A model generated the notes under the pieces. The model did not search any database, had not been told where the DNA came from, and saw nothing but the letters and a program-made list of their open reading frames with translations. A DNA stretch of 10,896 nucleotides, taken from contig JAGRNC010000052.1 in assembly GCA_020440935.1 (NCBI GenBank), positions 1 through 10,896 on the forward strand. Direction: 5' to 3'. This stretch comes from Leptospiraceae bacterium. Its GTDB lineage: Bacteria; Spirochaetota; Leptospiria; Leptospirales; Leptonemataceae. Below are positions 1 to 6,132 of this stretch, piece after piece. Within the stretch, counting starts at the first letter, position 1, and the number at the start of each line of letters is the position of its first letter. The translations under genes were made by a program, and so were the position numbers.

Positions 1-401
1 GGCCCTACCAGAGCCATGCATCGTACGGCATCCCTGGCCCGGCCCGACGCCGCCACCATGGCCAGGGAACCCGAAAAAGATGCAGAAAACACCCCTACCG
101 GACCGCGGCCCTCCATCCGGGATAGAGAAAGTAGATCGTCCTCCATTTGATGAATGCAGCCGGAATCGATGGTAAGCTTCTGGATCTCCGGATAATGGGG
201 AAGAATTACTTCGTAGCCGTTGGCGGCGAATGCGCTGGCAAGCACATGAATCCTGGGATCGGTATTTCCCTTTGCGGTCATCCCGTGCACAGCAAGCAAT
301 GTCCCCCGGATATTTCCGTCTTCGGGGATTACCCGTAGGGCCGTTCGACCACCGAGGGTGATTTGAGATTGCTTGCCAGAGGAACGCTTTTCCAGGAACA
401 T
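1..401 (-). CDS. Alpha/beta-hydrolase-like protein, N-terminal part (cut by left edge)
   Basis: The minus strand is open from an ATG at 399-401 to position 1, giving 133 codons and no stop. The translation looks like a genuine alpha/beta-hydrolase start. A short beta strand runs into LLAVHGM (about residues 35-41, the oxyanion-type HG motif). The segment NGYEVILPHYP (61-71) follows, then VGVFSASFSG (102-111), which fits the nucleophile elbow in the variant form SxSxxG with Ser108 as candidate nucleophile. The acid and histidine of the triad would lie outside the window. An in-frame ATG at 438-440 would add 13 residues, and a stop lies a few codons upstream of it. Neither start has a clear ribosome binding site. 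The gene diverges from the WYL gene that begins at 484. Substrate unknown; I infer a cytoplasmic serine hydrolase because no signal peptide is visible. Small plus-strand ORFs across this stretch are shadows. Confidence 0.72.
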   Translation of the reverse strand, partial: MFLEKRSSGKQSQITLGGRTALRVIPEDGNIRGTLLAVHGMTAKGNTDPRIHVLASAFAANGYEVILPHYPEIQKLTIDSGCIHQMEDDLLSLSRMEGRGPVGVFSASFSGSLAMVAASGRARDAVRCMALVG

Positions 402-483
402 GCGGATAACAACGCTGAGCGCTCTGAAATACGCAGGCATGATACAGACAGATCTGCCGCGCCGCAGGAATCAATACAGATTT

Positions 484-1485
484 ATGACAACGGATAGTTT
501 GGATCAGATGGCAAAGGATGAAAGGCTGGGCTGCCTTTACCTCACCTTTCTGAACCGTCCATCGGGGCTTAGCTTTGAACAAATCCGATCCCTCATGCCC
601 ATGGCCTACCGGGGAGAACCTGAATCCGCCCGTCGAAAGTTCGAGCGGGACAAGAACGACCTGCAAAAACTGGGACTCTGGCTACGACACTTTGCGGATG
701 GAGAAGTACTCCCGGATGGTCGAACAGCCACCGGCCATGTATATATCCCCGAACAGGGTTTTCATTGGCTGGGCGACGTAAAATTGAGCGAAAAACAAAG
801 AAACGGGCTGGCAAACATTCTTGCCCGATCCCTGCAAAGAGAATCTTCCGAATCGGTGCGCAACAATCTAACTTCGCTCTACATAAAGCTGTTCTATAAT
901 AACCTGCCCGATTCCGAAGTCAGAGAAACCGATGGTCTTAGCGAAAGCGAACCGCTGGAATCTCAAATCTTGAGCACCGTTCAAGAAGCGCTTCTACAGA
1001 AAAAGAAGATCCAGGTCAATTATGCGCCGGCCAGCGGCAAGGTGGAAGATAGGATACTGGAAAGCCGGGGTTTGCTTTTTTATCGGGGCCGCTGGTGCCT
1101 TGTGGCCTACTGCGCCGCTACAAAAGACAATCGATATTATTATCTGGAGCGTATGCAATCGGTGCGCTTGCTCGATGAGGCCTTCAAGCCCGAGAAAGGG
1201 TTTAATCTTAAAGACTATTCGTTGCACCCTTTGAGTATTCGAATCCATGATCCCGTAGAAATTGATTTGAAAATTCATGAAATCCATAGACCGGCCTTCG
1301 AGAACTTTCTCACCGGTTATTCCAGGGCAAAGGCCCACGGTGGGGGATTTCGAATTCAATGCACCAATGAGCGAGCGCTATTTCGCTGGCTACTGCAGAG
1401 GCCCGAAAGTCTGCAAAGTCTGGATCCGGATTCGGCCGCACGATTTGAAGAGTTCCTGAAAGAAATCAAGGAGCTGTATCAATAA
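484..1485 (+). CDS. WYL-domain transcriptional regulator, PafB-like
   Basis: This is a 333-aa protein with the standard WYL-regulator architecture. A winged helix-turn-helix covers about residues 8-75, with the characteristic stretch SARRKFERDKNDLQKLG. A WYL core covers about 168-235, where the signature reads W204-C-L instead of W-Y-L and is followed by the conserved arginines of RYYYLER. A C-terminal WCX-type extension runs from about 245 to the end. WYL domains bind ligands, often single-stranded nucleic acid, and control the attached DNA-binding domain. I chose the ATG at 484 because upstream in-frame starts (TTG 373, ATG 409) would overlap the divergent hydrolase gene and add no conserved sequence; an AGGAA sits 13 bases upstream. 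The next gene begins 3 bases after the stop, so the two are probably co-translated. The N-terminus resembles PafB of actinobacteria. DNA-damage control is an inference from that family. Confidence 0.85.
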   Translation: MTTDSLDQMAKDERLGCLYLTFLNRPSGLSFEQIRSLMPMAYRGEPESARRKFERDKNDLQKLGLWLRHFADGEVLPDGRTATGHVYIPEQGFHWLGDVKLSEKQRNGLANILARSLQRESSESVRNNLTSLYIKLFYNNLPDSEVRETDGLSESEPLESQILSTVQEALLQKKKIQVNYAPASGKVEDRILESRGLLFYRGRWCLVAYCAATKDNRYYYLERMQSVRLLDEAFKPEKGFNLKDYSLHPLSIRIHDPVEIDLKIHEIHRPAFENFLTGYSRAKAHGGGFRIQCTNERALFRWLLQRPESLQSLDPDSAARFEEFLKEIKELYQ

Positions 1486-1488
1486 GTT

Positions 1489-2442
1489 ATGGCGGCCACC
1501 GAAAAACTGAAGCGATTGCTGCAGCTGATTCCCATGATGCATGCAAATCCAGGAATAAAGATCGAAACTTTACTGCAATGGAGCGGCTACAAGAATGAGC
1601 GAAGCTTCTCAGATGATCTCAATCGACTAATTCTTCTGGGAGTGCCGCCATTCTCTCCAGGCGACTACGTCGATCTATACATCGACGACGATGGGCGCGT
1701 ATTCCTGGATTTTCCTCAGGGGCTGGAACGACCGTTGGCGCTGTCTCCGGAAGAATGGAGCACACTGGCTCGGCTCATTCAATCGAGCATGACATTGCTG
1801 GACGACCAAAGCCCTGGTCAGGAAGAACTGGCGGCCATCCTGGAGCAAATTAGCGATGTACCGGTTCAATTCCAGAAAGCCCCAACGGCGGACCAGAGTC
1901 GTCAGACAGTCGAACAGGCTATTGCCGGGCGTAAGCAGATTCGTTTTCCCTATCCCGATCGCGAGAAAAAGGAGATGAAGGACCGGACCATCGATCCCTG
2001 GGCAGTCATCGCACAAAGCGGATTGTTTTATGTTGTAGGTCGCGATCATGCGCGCAATGAACCGCGCTACTTTCGCCTGGATCGGGCGGGGACTGTGGAA
2101 GTCTTATCTGAGGAACGCGATGAAGATCCTCCGGCTGACCTGCGTAGCATGATTGCATCATCGTATATTCGAAATCCCCTGGAAACCAACGAAGAAGCGC
2201 TCATTCGCTATCAGAAATCGGCCGAAAAAAATCTCCAACGGATCATTAAGCTTAAATCCATCGAAACGGATTCCAATACCGACTGGAATACGGCGCGATG
2301 TTCCATTCGAGACCGGGCCTGGTTCAGGGAAGTCATCCGATCCTTCGGAGAAACGATTTGTATTCTGGAACCAGAAGATCTGCGTCAGGATTTAATGGAA
2401 GATGTAAACAACCTCCTCCACAGGGTAAAGAATCCGGACTGA
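1489..2442 (+). CDS. WYL-domain transcriptional regulator, PafC-like
   Basis: This 317-aa protein is the second member of a tandem WYL pair. Its N-terminus has the form seen in PafC: a helix-turn-helix beginning LKRLLQLIPMMHANPG, then SFSDDLNRLILLGVPPFSPGD, then a short acidic strand region that ends near residue 82. The WYL core covers about 138-205. The signature tripeptide is F180-Y-V, with the conserved arginines in RYFRLDR (193-199). A C-terminal domain fills 225-317. The start is the ATG 3 bases after the previous stop. An AAGGAG lies 15 bases upstream, farther than ideal, so translational coupling is likely. In mycobacteria PafB and PafC form a heterodimer that activates a RecA-independent DNA-damage regulon. 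A similar paired regulator here is inferred. No proteasome or pupylation gene is visible nearby. Confidence 0.83.
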   Translation: MAATEKLKRLLQLIPMMHANPGIKIETLLQWSGYKNERSFSDDLNRLILLGVPPFSPGDYVDLYIDDDGRVFLDFPQGLERPLALSPEEWSTLARLIQSSMTLLDDQSPGQEELAAILEQISDVPVQFQKAPTADQSRQTVEQAIAGRKQIRFPYPDREKKEMKDRTIDPWAVIAQSGLFYVVGRDHARNEPRYFRLDRAGTVEVLSEERDEDPPADLRSMIASSYIRNPLETNEEALIRYQKSAEKNLQRIIKLKSIETDSNTDWNTARCSIRDRAWFREVIRSFGETICILEPEDLRQDLMEDVNNLLHRVKNPD

Positions 2443-2494
2443 ATTCCGGACCGAAGCGCTTCTAGATTCCGGTCAGCCTGCCGAAAATAAGGTT

Positions 2495-3481
2495 GTGAGC
2501 CCTATTTCGGAGTACAGCCGCTATCTGGAAGATTTCCGTCGAAACCTGGAAGTGGAACGCGAGCTTTCGCCGCATAGCGTAAGAGCCTACATGGCCGATC
2601 TGGAAGAATTCCTGGGCTTTCTTGCATCCGAACAGCTGATCCCCGAAGAGTGTGATCAAAGAGTATTGCGCGCCTTCTTTACGAAGCGCACAGGCGTAGA
2701 TTTCTCGCGAAAAGTACGATCGAGCGAACCTGTGCTCACAGGCAAATCGGCCAGGCGAAAATTGTCCGCCCGAAGTCAGGCAAGAAAGCTTTCCACATTG
2801 CGATTGTTTTTTCGGCAACTAATGAAGGCCGGTCGTATTCAGTCCAATCCAGCCCGGGATCTTCCCTCGCCCAGATTTTATCGCGCCCTGCCCGGTGTGC
2901 TCCGCCCGGGGGAGCTCGAGAACGTCCTGGAAGCGCCGGCGGACGATTCCATGCCCCGTCGACTCAAGAAGGAAGTGGGCGAAGCAGTGCGTCGTAGAGA
3001 TCAGGCAATTTTCGAAACCCTGTATTCCAGCGGGATGCGAATCTCCGAATTGCTTTCGCTAAAGGCGCACGAACTGGAAGGTCTTCCGGATCGGATCAAG
3101 ATTACCGGTAAAGGGAGCAAGCAGCGCATCGTTTTTCTGGGTGAGGAGGCAAGGAAAGCGCTAGAGAATTACCTGGAGCTCCGAAGCGTCCTCCGTCCCA
3201 CCGACGATGCATTATTCTGTAATTCCAGAGGCGGTGCCCTCACCGACCGCGGCGTGCGCGATCGAATGCAAAAATATGCCCGGCGGCTGGGAATGAACCG
3301 GTTGCATCCGCATAAGCTTCGGCATTCTTTTGCCACGGATCTACTCAATGAAGGAGCCGATATTCGGGCGGTCCAGGAGATGCTGGGACATAGTAGCCTT
3401 TCCACCACGCAGATCTACACGGCCGTTAGCAAGGATCGGCTCCGGGATGTGTATCGTAATTGCCATCCCAGGGGCTCCTGA
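2495..3481 (+). CDS. xerC: Tyrosine site-specific recombinase, XerC/XerD type
   Basis: This 328-aa cytoplasmic recombinase would cut and rejoin DNA through a phosphotyrosine link, classically to resolve chromosome dimers at dif during division. An N-terminal SAM-like core-binding domain covers about 1-125. The catalytic domain carries every expected residue: Arg182 (GMRISELL), Lys206 (TGKGSKQR), His273 and Arg276 (HPHKLRHSFATDLL), His299 (MLGHSSLSTTQ) and nucleophile Tyr308 (IYT). The protein is longer than the usual ~300 aa. Residues about 64-92 hold an Arg/Lys/Ser-rich insertion in the N-terminal domain, and 150-167 hold a shorter basic insertion before the first catalytic Arg. The start is GTG 2495, preceded by a weak AAGG, and no in-frame ATG would preserve the N-terminal domain. 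XerC versus XerD cannot be settled from this window. It lies 52 bases downstream of the WYL pair on the same strand. I see no attachment sites or phage genes. Confidence 0.87.
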   Translation: MSPISEYSRYLEDFRRNLEVERELSPHSVRAYMADLEEFLGFLASEQLIPEECDQRVLRAFFTKRTGVDFSRKVRSSEPVLTGKSARRKLSARSQARKLSTLRLFFRQLMKAGRIQSNPARDLPSPRFYRALPGVLRPGELENVLEAPADDSMPRRLKKEVGEAVRRRDQAIFETLYSSGMRISELLSLKAHELEGLPDRIKITGKGSKQRIVFLGEEARKALENYLELRSVLRPTDDALFCNSRGGALTDRGVRDRMQKYARRLGMNRLHPHKLRHSFATDLLNEGADIRAVQEMLGHSSLSTTQIYTAVSKDRLRDVYRNCHPRGS

Positions 3482-3529
3482 TTCCGATTCTGCTTGTTTT
3501 CAGACAGCGGATTTAGAAATTGGCCTTTC

Positions 3530-3534
3530 GGAGG
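3530..3534 (+). promoter_or_regulatory. Strong ribosome binding site for the 53-aa gene
   Basis: GGAGG lies 5 bases before the ATG at 3540. It fixes the start of the small gene inside a longer open frame that would otherwise run back into xerC. Confidence 0.8.
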
Positions 3535-3539
3535 ATCCA

Positions 3540-3701
3540 ATGGCCGACCAGGAAGAACAGAAGAAAAATAAGAAGATTAATCGTATGAGCCTTCAGGAAG
3601 TTACCGATGCGCTCAAAAAGACCGAAGAGCATATGAAAGGCGATACCAGCCAGTATGCACAGGCTCTGATTGCCCGAAAAGCTGAGCTAGAAAGCAAGTA
3701 A
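3540..3701 (+). CDS. Small charged helical protein, unknown function
   Basis: This 53-aa protein begins MADQEEQKKN and is almost entirely hydrophilic. A Lys/Glu-rich head (1-14) precedes a likely amphipathic helix, INRMSLQEVTDALKKTEEHM (13-32). After a Gly-Asp turn comes a second helix, SQYAQALIARKAELES (37-52). There is no signal peptide, membrane segment or cysteine. The start is supported by a near-ideal GGAGG five bases upstream. The longer frame that extends back into xerC is a shadow. The gene lies 58 bases after the xerC stop on the same strand and probably belongs to that transcript. The helix-turn-helix-like spacing could suit a small binding protein or a helical hairpin, but I do not recognise the family. 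Confidence 0.7.
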   Translation: MADQEEQKKNKKINRMSLQEVTDALKKTEEHMKGDTSQYAQALIARKAELESK

Positions 3702-3721
3702 TCCAATACCCTCCGCGAAAC

Positions 3722-3741
3722 GCTGCGCAATCCTGCGCGGC
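3722..3741. terminator. Possible bidirectional terminator hairpin between convergent genes
   Basis: An 8-bp stem (one G-U pair) with an ATCC loop, core GCGCA-atcc-TGCGC, lies between the convergent 53-aa and 112-aa genes and touches the stop codon of the latter. There is no good T-run on either side, so termination is inferred mainly from position. Confidence 0.35.
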
Positions 3742-4079
3742 TAACCCAGGGCATCAAACAAAGCGCCAGATCCTGTGGCAATCTCCTCATCCGTTCTCGG
3801 AATGGGAGCTGTCATGTACAGGATCATTTTTATATCTCTTTCACTGAGAACCTGTTTCATCCGCTCCTCAAGGGAAACCGTAGAATGACGGAGCAAAAAC
3901 TCCTTTTCCTTTTCTTTGAGGCTGGTTTTTGCCTCCTCGGTGCGAGTTTCCTCCACAGGATGCTTTTCTTCCTCTCCGGGCCTGCGCATGGGCATAAGGT
4001 CCGGTTGTGCTTCCTGCACCTCTCTGGGCCGGCCGGGTTGATAGCCGGACACTGTTGTTGTTCCAATTGAACCAACCAT
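3741..4079 (-). CDS. 112-aa hydrophilic protein, unknown function
   Basis: The protein starts at ATG 4077-4079 with GGAGG six bases upstream (complement of 4086-4090), one of the best ribosome binding sites in the window. It opens with a Gly/Thr/Pro segment (MVGSIGTTTVSGYQPGRP) without a signal peptide. Residues about 34-62 are very rich in Glu, Lys and Arg and are probably disordered or helical. A predicted helical part, SLEERMKQVLSERDIKMILYM (69-89), is followed by a short tail ending in ALFDALG. No membrane segment or catalytic motif is visible, and I do not recognise the family. It has its own promoter and a leader of about 180 bases. It sits last in the minus-strand block and converges on the 53-aa gene. 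Other minus- and plus-strand frames over this interval are shadows. Confidence 0.75.
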   Translation of the reverse strand: MVGSIGTTTVSGYQPGRPREVQEAQPDLMPMRRPGEEEKHPVEETRTEEAKTSLKEKEKEFLLRHSTVSLEERMKQVLSERDIKMILYMTAPIPRTDEEIATGSGALFDALG

Positions 4080-4085
4080 CGTATG

Positions 4086-4090
4086 CCTCC
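4086..4090 (-). promoter_or_regulatory. Ribosome binding site of the 112-aa gene
   Basis: GGAGG on the minus strand, 6 bases before the ATG at 4079. It favours this start over an upstream ATG at 4110, which is in another frame. Confidence 0.8.
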
Positions 4091-4131
4091 TCTATTCCAG
4101 TCGGAACCATGAGGACAAACTTTACGCCCTG

Positions 4132-4158
4132 GCGCCGGGTTTTTCCAAAAAACCGCGC
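4132..4158 (-). repeat. Imperfect inverted repeat in the 5' leader of the 112-aa gene
   Basis: The arms are GCGC plus GG plus TTTTT against AAAAA plus CC plus GCGC, with one bulged C, one mismatch and a minimal centre. It would fold into a long hairpin in the leader RNA, about 53 bases ahead of the start codon. The role is unknown. Confidence 0.4.
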
Positions 4159-4267
4159 ACCGGCAGGGATTATGTCTGCTTCGCGGCCTAAATCAAGGAA
4201 ATCCAGAATCTACCGAGCTTCCACAGGCCGCTTCAGCAAACTTTCGCCTGCAGGCGTTCTATCCATT

Positions 4268-4295
4268 ATTTTAGGGAAAACCGCCGAATTGTCAA
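4268..4295 (-). promoter_or_regulatory. Sigma-70-type promoter for the 112-aa gene
   Basis: On the minus strand, TTGACA (complement of 4290-4295) is separated by 16 bases from TAAAAT (complement of 4268-4273). The first hexamer is perfect and the second matches five of six consensus bases. Transcription would begin near 4261 and give a leader of about 180 bases before the ATG at 4079. Confidence 0.6.
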
Positions 4296-4301
4296 GTTCG
4301 G
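4277..4301 (-). terminator. Weak intrinsic terminator after the TPR gene
   Basis: On the minus strand, 15 bases after the TPR gene stop, CCGAA and TTCGG form a 5-bp stem with an 8-base loop, followed by CGG and TTTT. It is short for a terminator. Its loop contains most of the TTGACA of the next promoter, so the two signals overlap. Confidence 0.4.
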
Positions 4302-4315
4302 TAGTTCAAATTCCG

Positions 4316-5572
4316 CTATTTCTTGAAGTCGAGCAACTGGTAGCTAGACCGTGATCCTTGCTCATCGGAAGATAAAATGCGGCCATAGACCTGGATTTCA
4401 TCACCCGCCTCGAGGGAACGCAGTGCCTTTCTTTTTTCTTCGTTGGTTCCAGAATAGCTCAAAGTAAGGGTACGATCCTGCGCCTCCACTTCCAGATGCA
4501 GTCCGGGCCCATCGCCCATGACTTTATGAACTGTGGCCGGCCATAGAAAGACCGCATCCCGGTAGCTAAACGGATCGCTATTGATTTCGGCCAGAGTAAT
4601 GGTATCGCGAAAATCATCCATGGAGGGCAGCGGGATGGACTGACGAAGGGACCGTGCCCGCTCACGAAAGATAAAATCGATGTTTGATCGCTCCAGTCGA
4701 CCCAGCATTTTCCGCGCCTGATTGATTCGACCATCCTCTATGGCCGCCCGGGCCTTTTCATACTCGGCCACTGCATCTTCCTTGGAATCATAGCGAAATG
4801 GAAAATCTCCGGCCTCGGGAGGCAGCACGGTGCTCTGGCCCGGCGGTAGCGGCAGATCCGAGTCGTCCAGATTTAAGGGTATGGGCGAATAGCCCGAATA
4901 CAACATGCCAGCTACCCCAGCCAGCGCCAGGACGGCCAATCCGCCCATCCAGGCCCATCGTCTTCGACCTTTGGCGGTTGCATCAGCAAGGTCCGGATAG
5001 GCCTCGCGCAGATCTCCGTCGGCGGCGGACTTCCATTGAATGGGTCCCAAGCCAGCGCTCTTTTTCCCTCTTTTGTCATCGGAGTATCCAGGGGAAAGAT
5101 CCTCCTGCAAATCGCTTTGCCGACCTGCACTCCGACGCCTTGCGGGATCCGGTGTAAGTCCAGGAAAAAAGTCGAGGATTCCGGCGCGCTTACGGGAATA
5201 GTCCGCGAATCGCTCAGGTTCTTCTTTGAGTTGCTCTATTAAAGCATCGCAGCGTGTATCGGAGGGGTCCAGTTCCAGGATGGAAGTAAGCGTAACCAGC
5301 GCCTCTTCCGGATGCCTGGATTGCATTTCTAGATAGGCGCGAATGTAGCGGGTGCTCACCGAATCGCCGGAAACTTCCAAAAGCTCCTGATAGTACTTTC
5401 GCGCCTGCTGTATATGACCCAGTCCAAAGAGAGAAATGCATGCATAGTACAGGAGCCAGCCTTTTCGTTCTCCCGAAATGGACTTACTTTCCAGTTCTTT
5501 GCGAAGCGCTCGAAAGGCATCGCTGTATTCCGCCCTTCGAATTAGATCAAGAGTCTTTTCGCGACTTTCCAT
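4316..5572 (-). CDS. TPR protein with one membrane segment and C-terminal OB-like domain
   Basis: This is a 418-aa protein with three recognisable parts. Residues 1-125 are helical with TPR-like repeats (YYACISLFGLGHIQQARKYY and the later YLEMQSRHPEEALVTL with LELDPSD). Residues 126-205 are a charged, low-complexity linker. A membrane segment at about 207-227 follows RRRWAW, so the N-terminus should be cytoplasmic and the rest extracytoplasmic. After a Pro-rich stretch (229-256), a helical pair (264-311, EYEKARAAIEDGRINQARKM) precedes a beta-rich domain at 325-418 with a pattern like an OB fold (DAVFLWPATVHKV, then LEAGDEIQVYGRI, then a final YQLLDF strand). The OB assignment is my inference. 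The ATG lies 5 bases after the aroQ stop, so the gene is almost certainly in the aroB-aroQ operon, although no shikimate role is evident. The function may be scaffolding at the membrane. Confidence 0.82.
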   Translation of the reverse strand: MESREKTLDLIRRAEYSDAFRALRKELESKSISGERKGWLLYYACISLFGLGHIQQARKYYQELLEVSGDSVSTRYIRAYLEMQSRHPEEALVTLTSILELDPSDTRCDALIEQLKEEPERFADYSRKRAGILDFFPGLTPDPARRRSAGRQSDLQEDLSPGYSDDKRGKKSAGLGPIQWKSAADGDLREAYPDLADATAKGRRRWAWMGGLAVLALAGVAGMLYSGYSPIPLNLDDSDLPLPPGQSTVLPPEAGDFPFRYDSKEDAVAEYEKARAAIEDGRINQARKMLGRLERSNIDFIFRERARSLRQSIPLPSMDDFRDTITLAEINSDPFSYRDAVFLWPATVHKVMGDGPGLHLEVEAQDRTLTLSYSGTNEEKRKALRSLEAGDEIQVYGRILSSDEQGSRSSYQLLDFKK

Positions 5573-5577
5573 CGTGG

Positions 5578-6087
5578 TTATCCCAGGGGATCTGCCACGT
5601 CCAGCACGCCTGCATGCACAAGCTGGGAAACCAGCGAAAGCAAAGCCAGACGATAGCCCGCGGTTCCTGTGCCGACTATTAGGCCTGCGGACACGTCGCT
5701 TAGATAAGAATGATGCCTGAAATCCTCTCGTGCATACACATTGGATATGTGAACCTCGATGAATGGTAAATTGACTCCCAAAAGCGCATCTCGAATGGCA
5801 ACACTGGTATGCGTAAATCCCGCCGCATTGATAATAATTCCAGCCACAGGTTCCATGCGCGCAGATTGGATGCGATCCACGATGCCGCCTTCATGATTGG
5901 ATTGAAAAAAATCCATTCGCACTCCCAGTTGCTTCCCCTGCTCATCCAGCTTAAGATGAAGCGAGTCCAGAGTGTCCGAACCATAGATTTCTTTTTCTCG
6001 TTCGCCGAGTAAATTCAGGTTTGGTCCCTGAATGACCAGAACTGTATTCTTTCCATCTTCCTGGTTTCTGGCCGTGAGCTTTTCCAT
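5578..6087 (-). CDS. aroQ: 3-dehydroquinate dehydratase, type II
   Basis: This 169-aa enzyme converts 3-dehydroquinate to 3-dehydroshikimate, step three of the shikimate pathway, in the cytoplasm as a dodecamer. The family hallmarks are all present: GPNLNLLGERE (21-31) with active-site Asn23 and Arg30, catalytic Tyr35 on the flexible loop, SNHEG (63-67), INAAGFTHTS (86-95) with Asn87 and His93, catalytic His113 in EVHISN, and Arg124 in FRHHS. The usual Pro of the REP motif is Lys32. An N-terminal tail of about 14 residues precedes the first strand and makes the protein slightly longer than the typical 145-155 aa. The start codon has only a weak GTAAGA upstream. It lies 45 bases after aroB and 5 bases before the TPR gene, so the three are probably co-transcribed. 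Confidence 0.95.
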   Translation of the reverse strand: MEKLTARNQEDGKNTVLVIQGPNLNLLGEREKEIYGSDTLDSLHLKLDEQGKQLGVRMDFFQSNHEGGIVDRIQSARMEPVAGIIINAAGFTHTSVAIRDALLGVNLPFIEVHISNVYAREDFRHHSYLSDVSAGLIVGTGTAGYRLALLSLVSQLVHAGVLDVADPLG

Positions 6088-6132
6088 ATCTTACGTTGAC
6101 GGGCCCCGGCCCAGAAGATCAAGCGAGAATCC

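Noticed and set aside
994..2049. Long minus-strand open frames inside the two WYL genes
   Set aside because: They are fully contained in well-supported plus-strand genes and show no motifs or ribosome binding sites.
2448..2474. Inverted bases (GACCG/CGGTC around a GAAGCGCTTC palindrome) between the PafC-like gene and xerC
   Set aside because: The stem is only 5 bp with no T-run, and the genes appear to form one transcript, so neither a terminator nor an operator can be supported.
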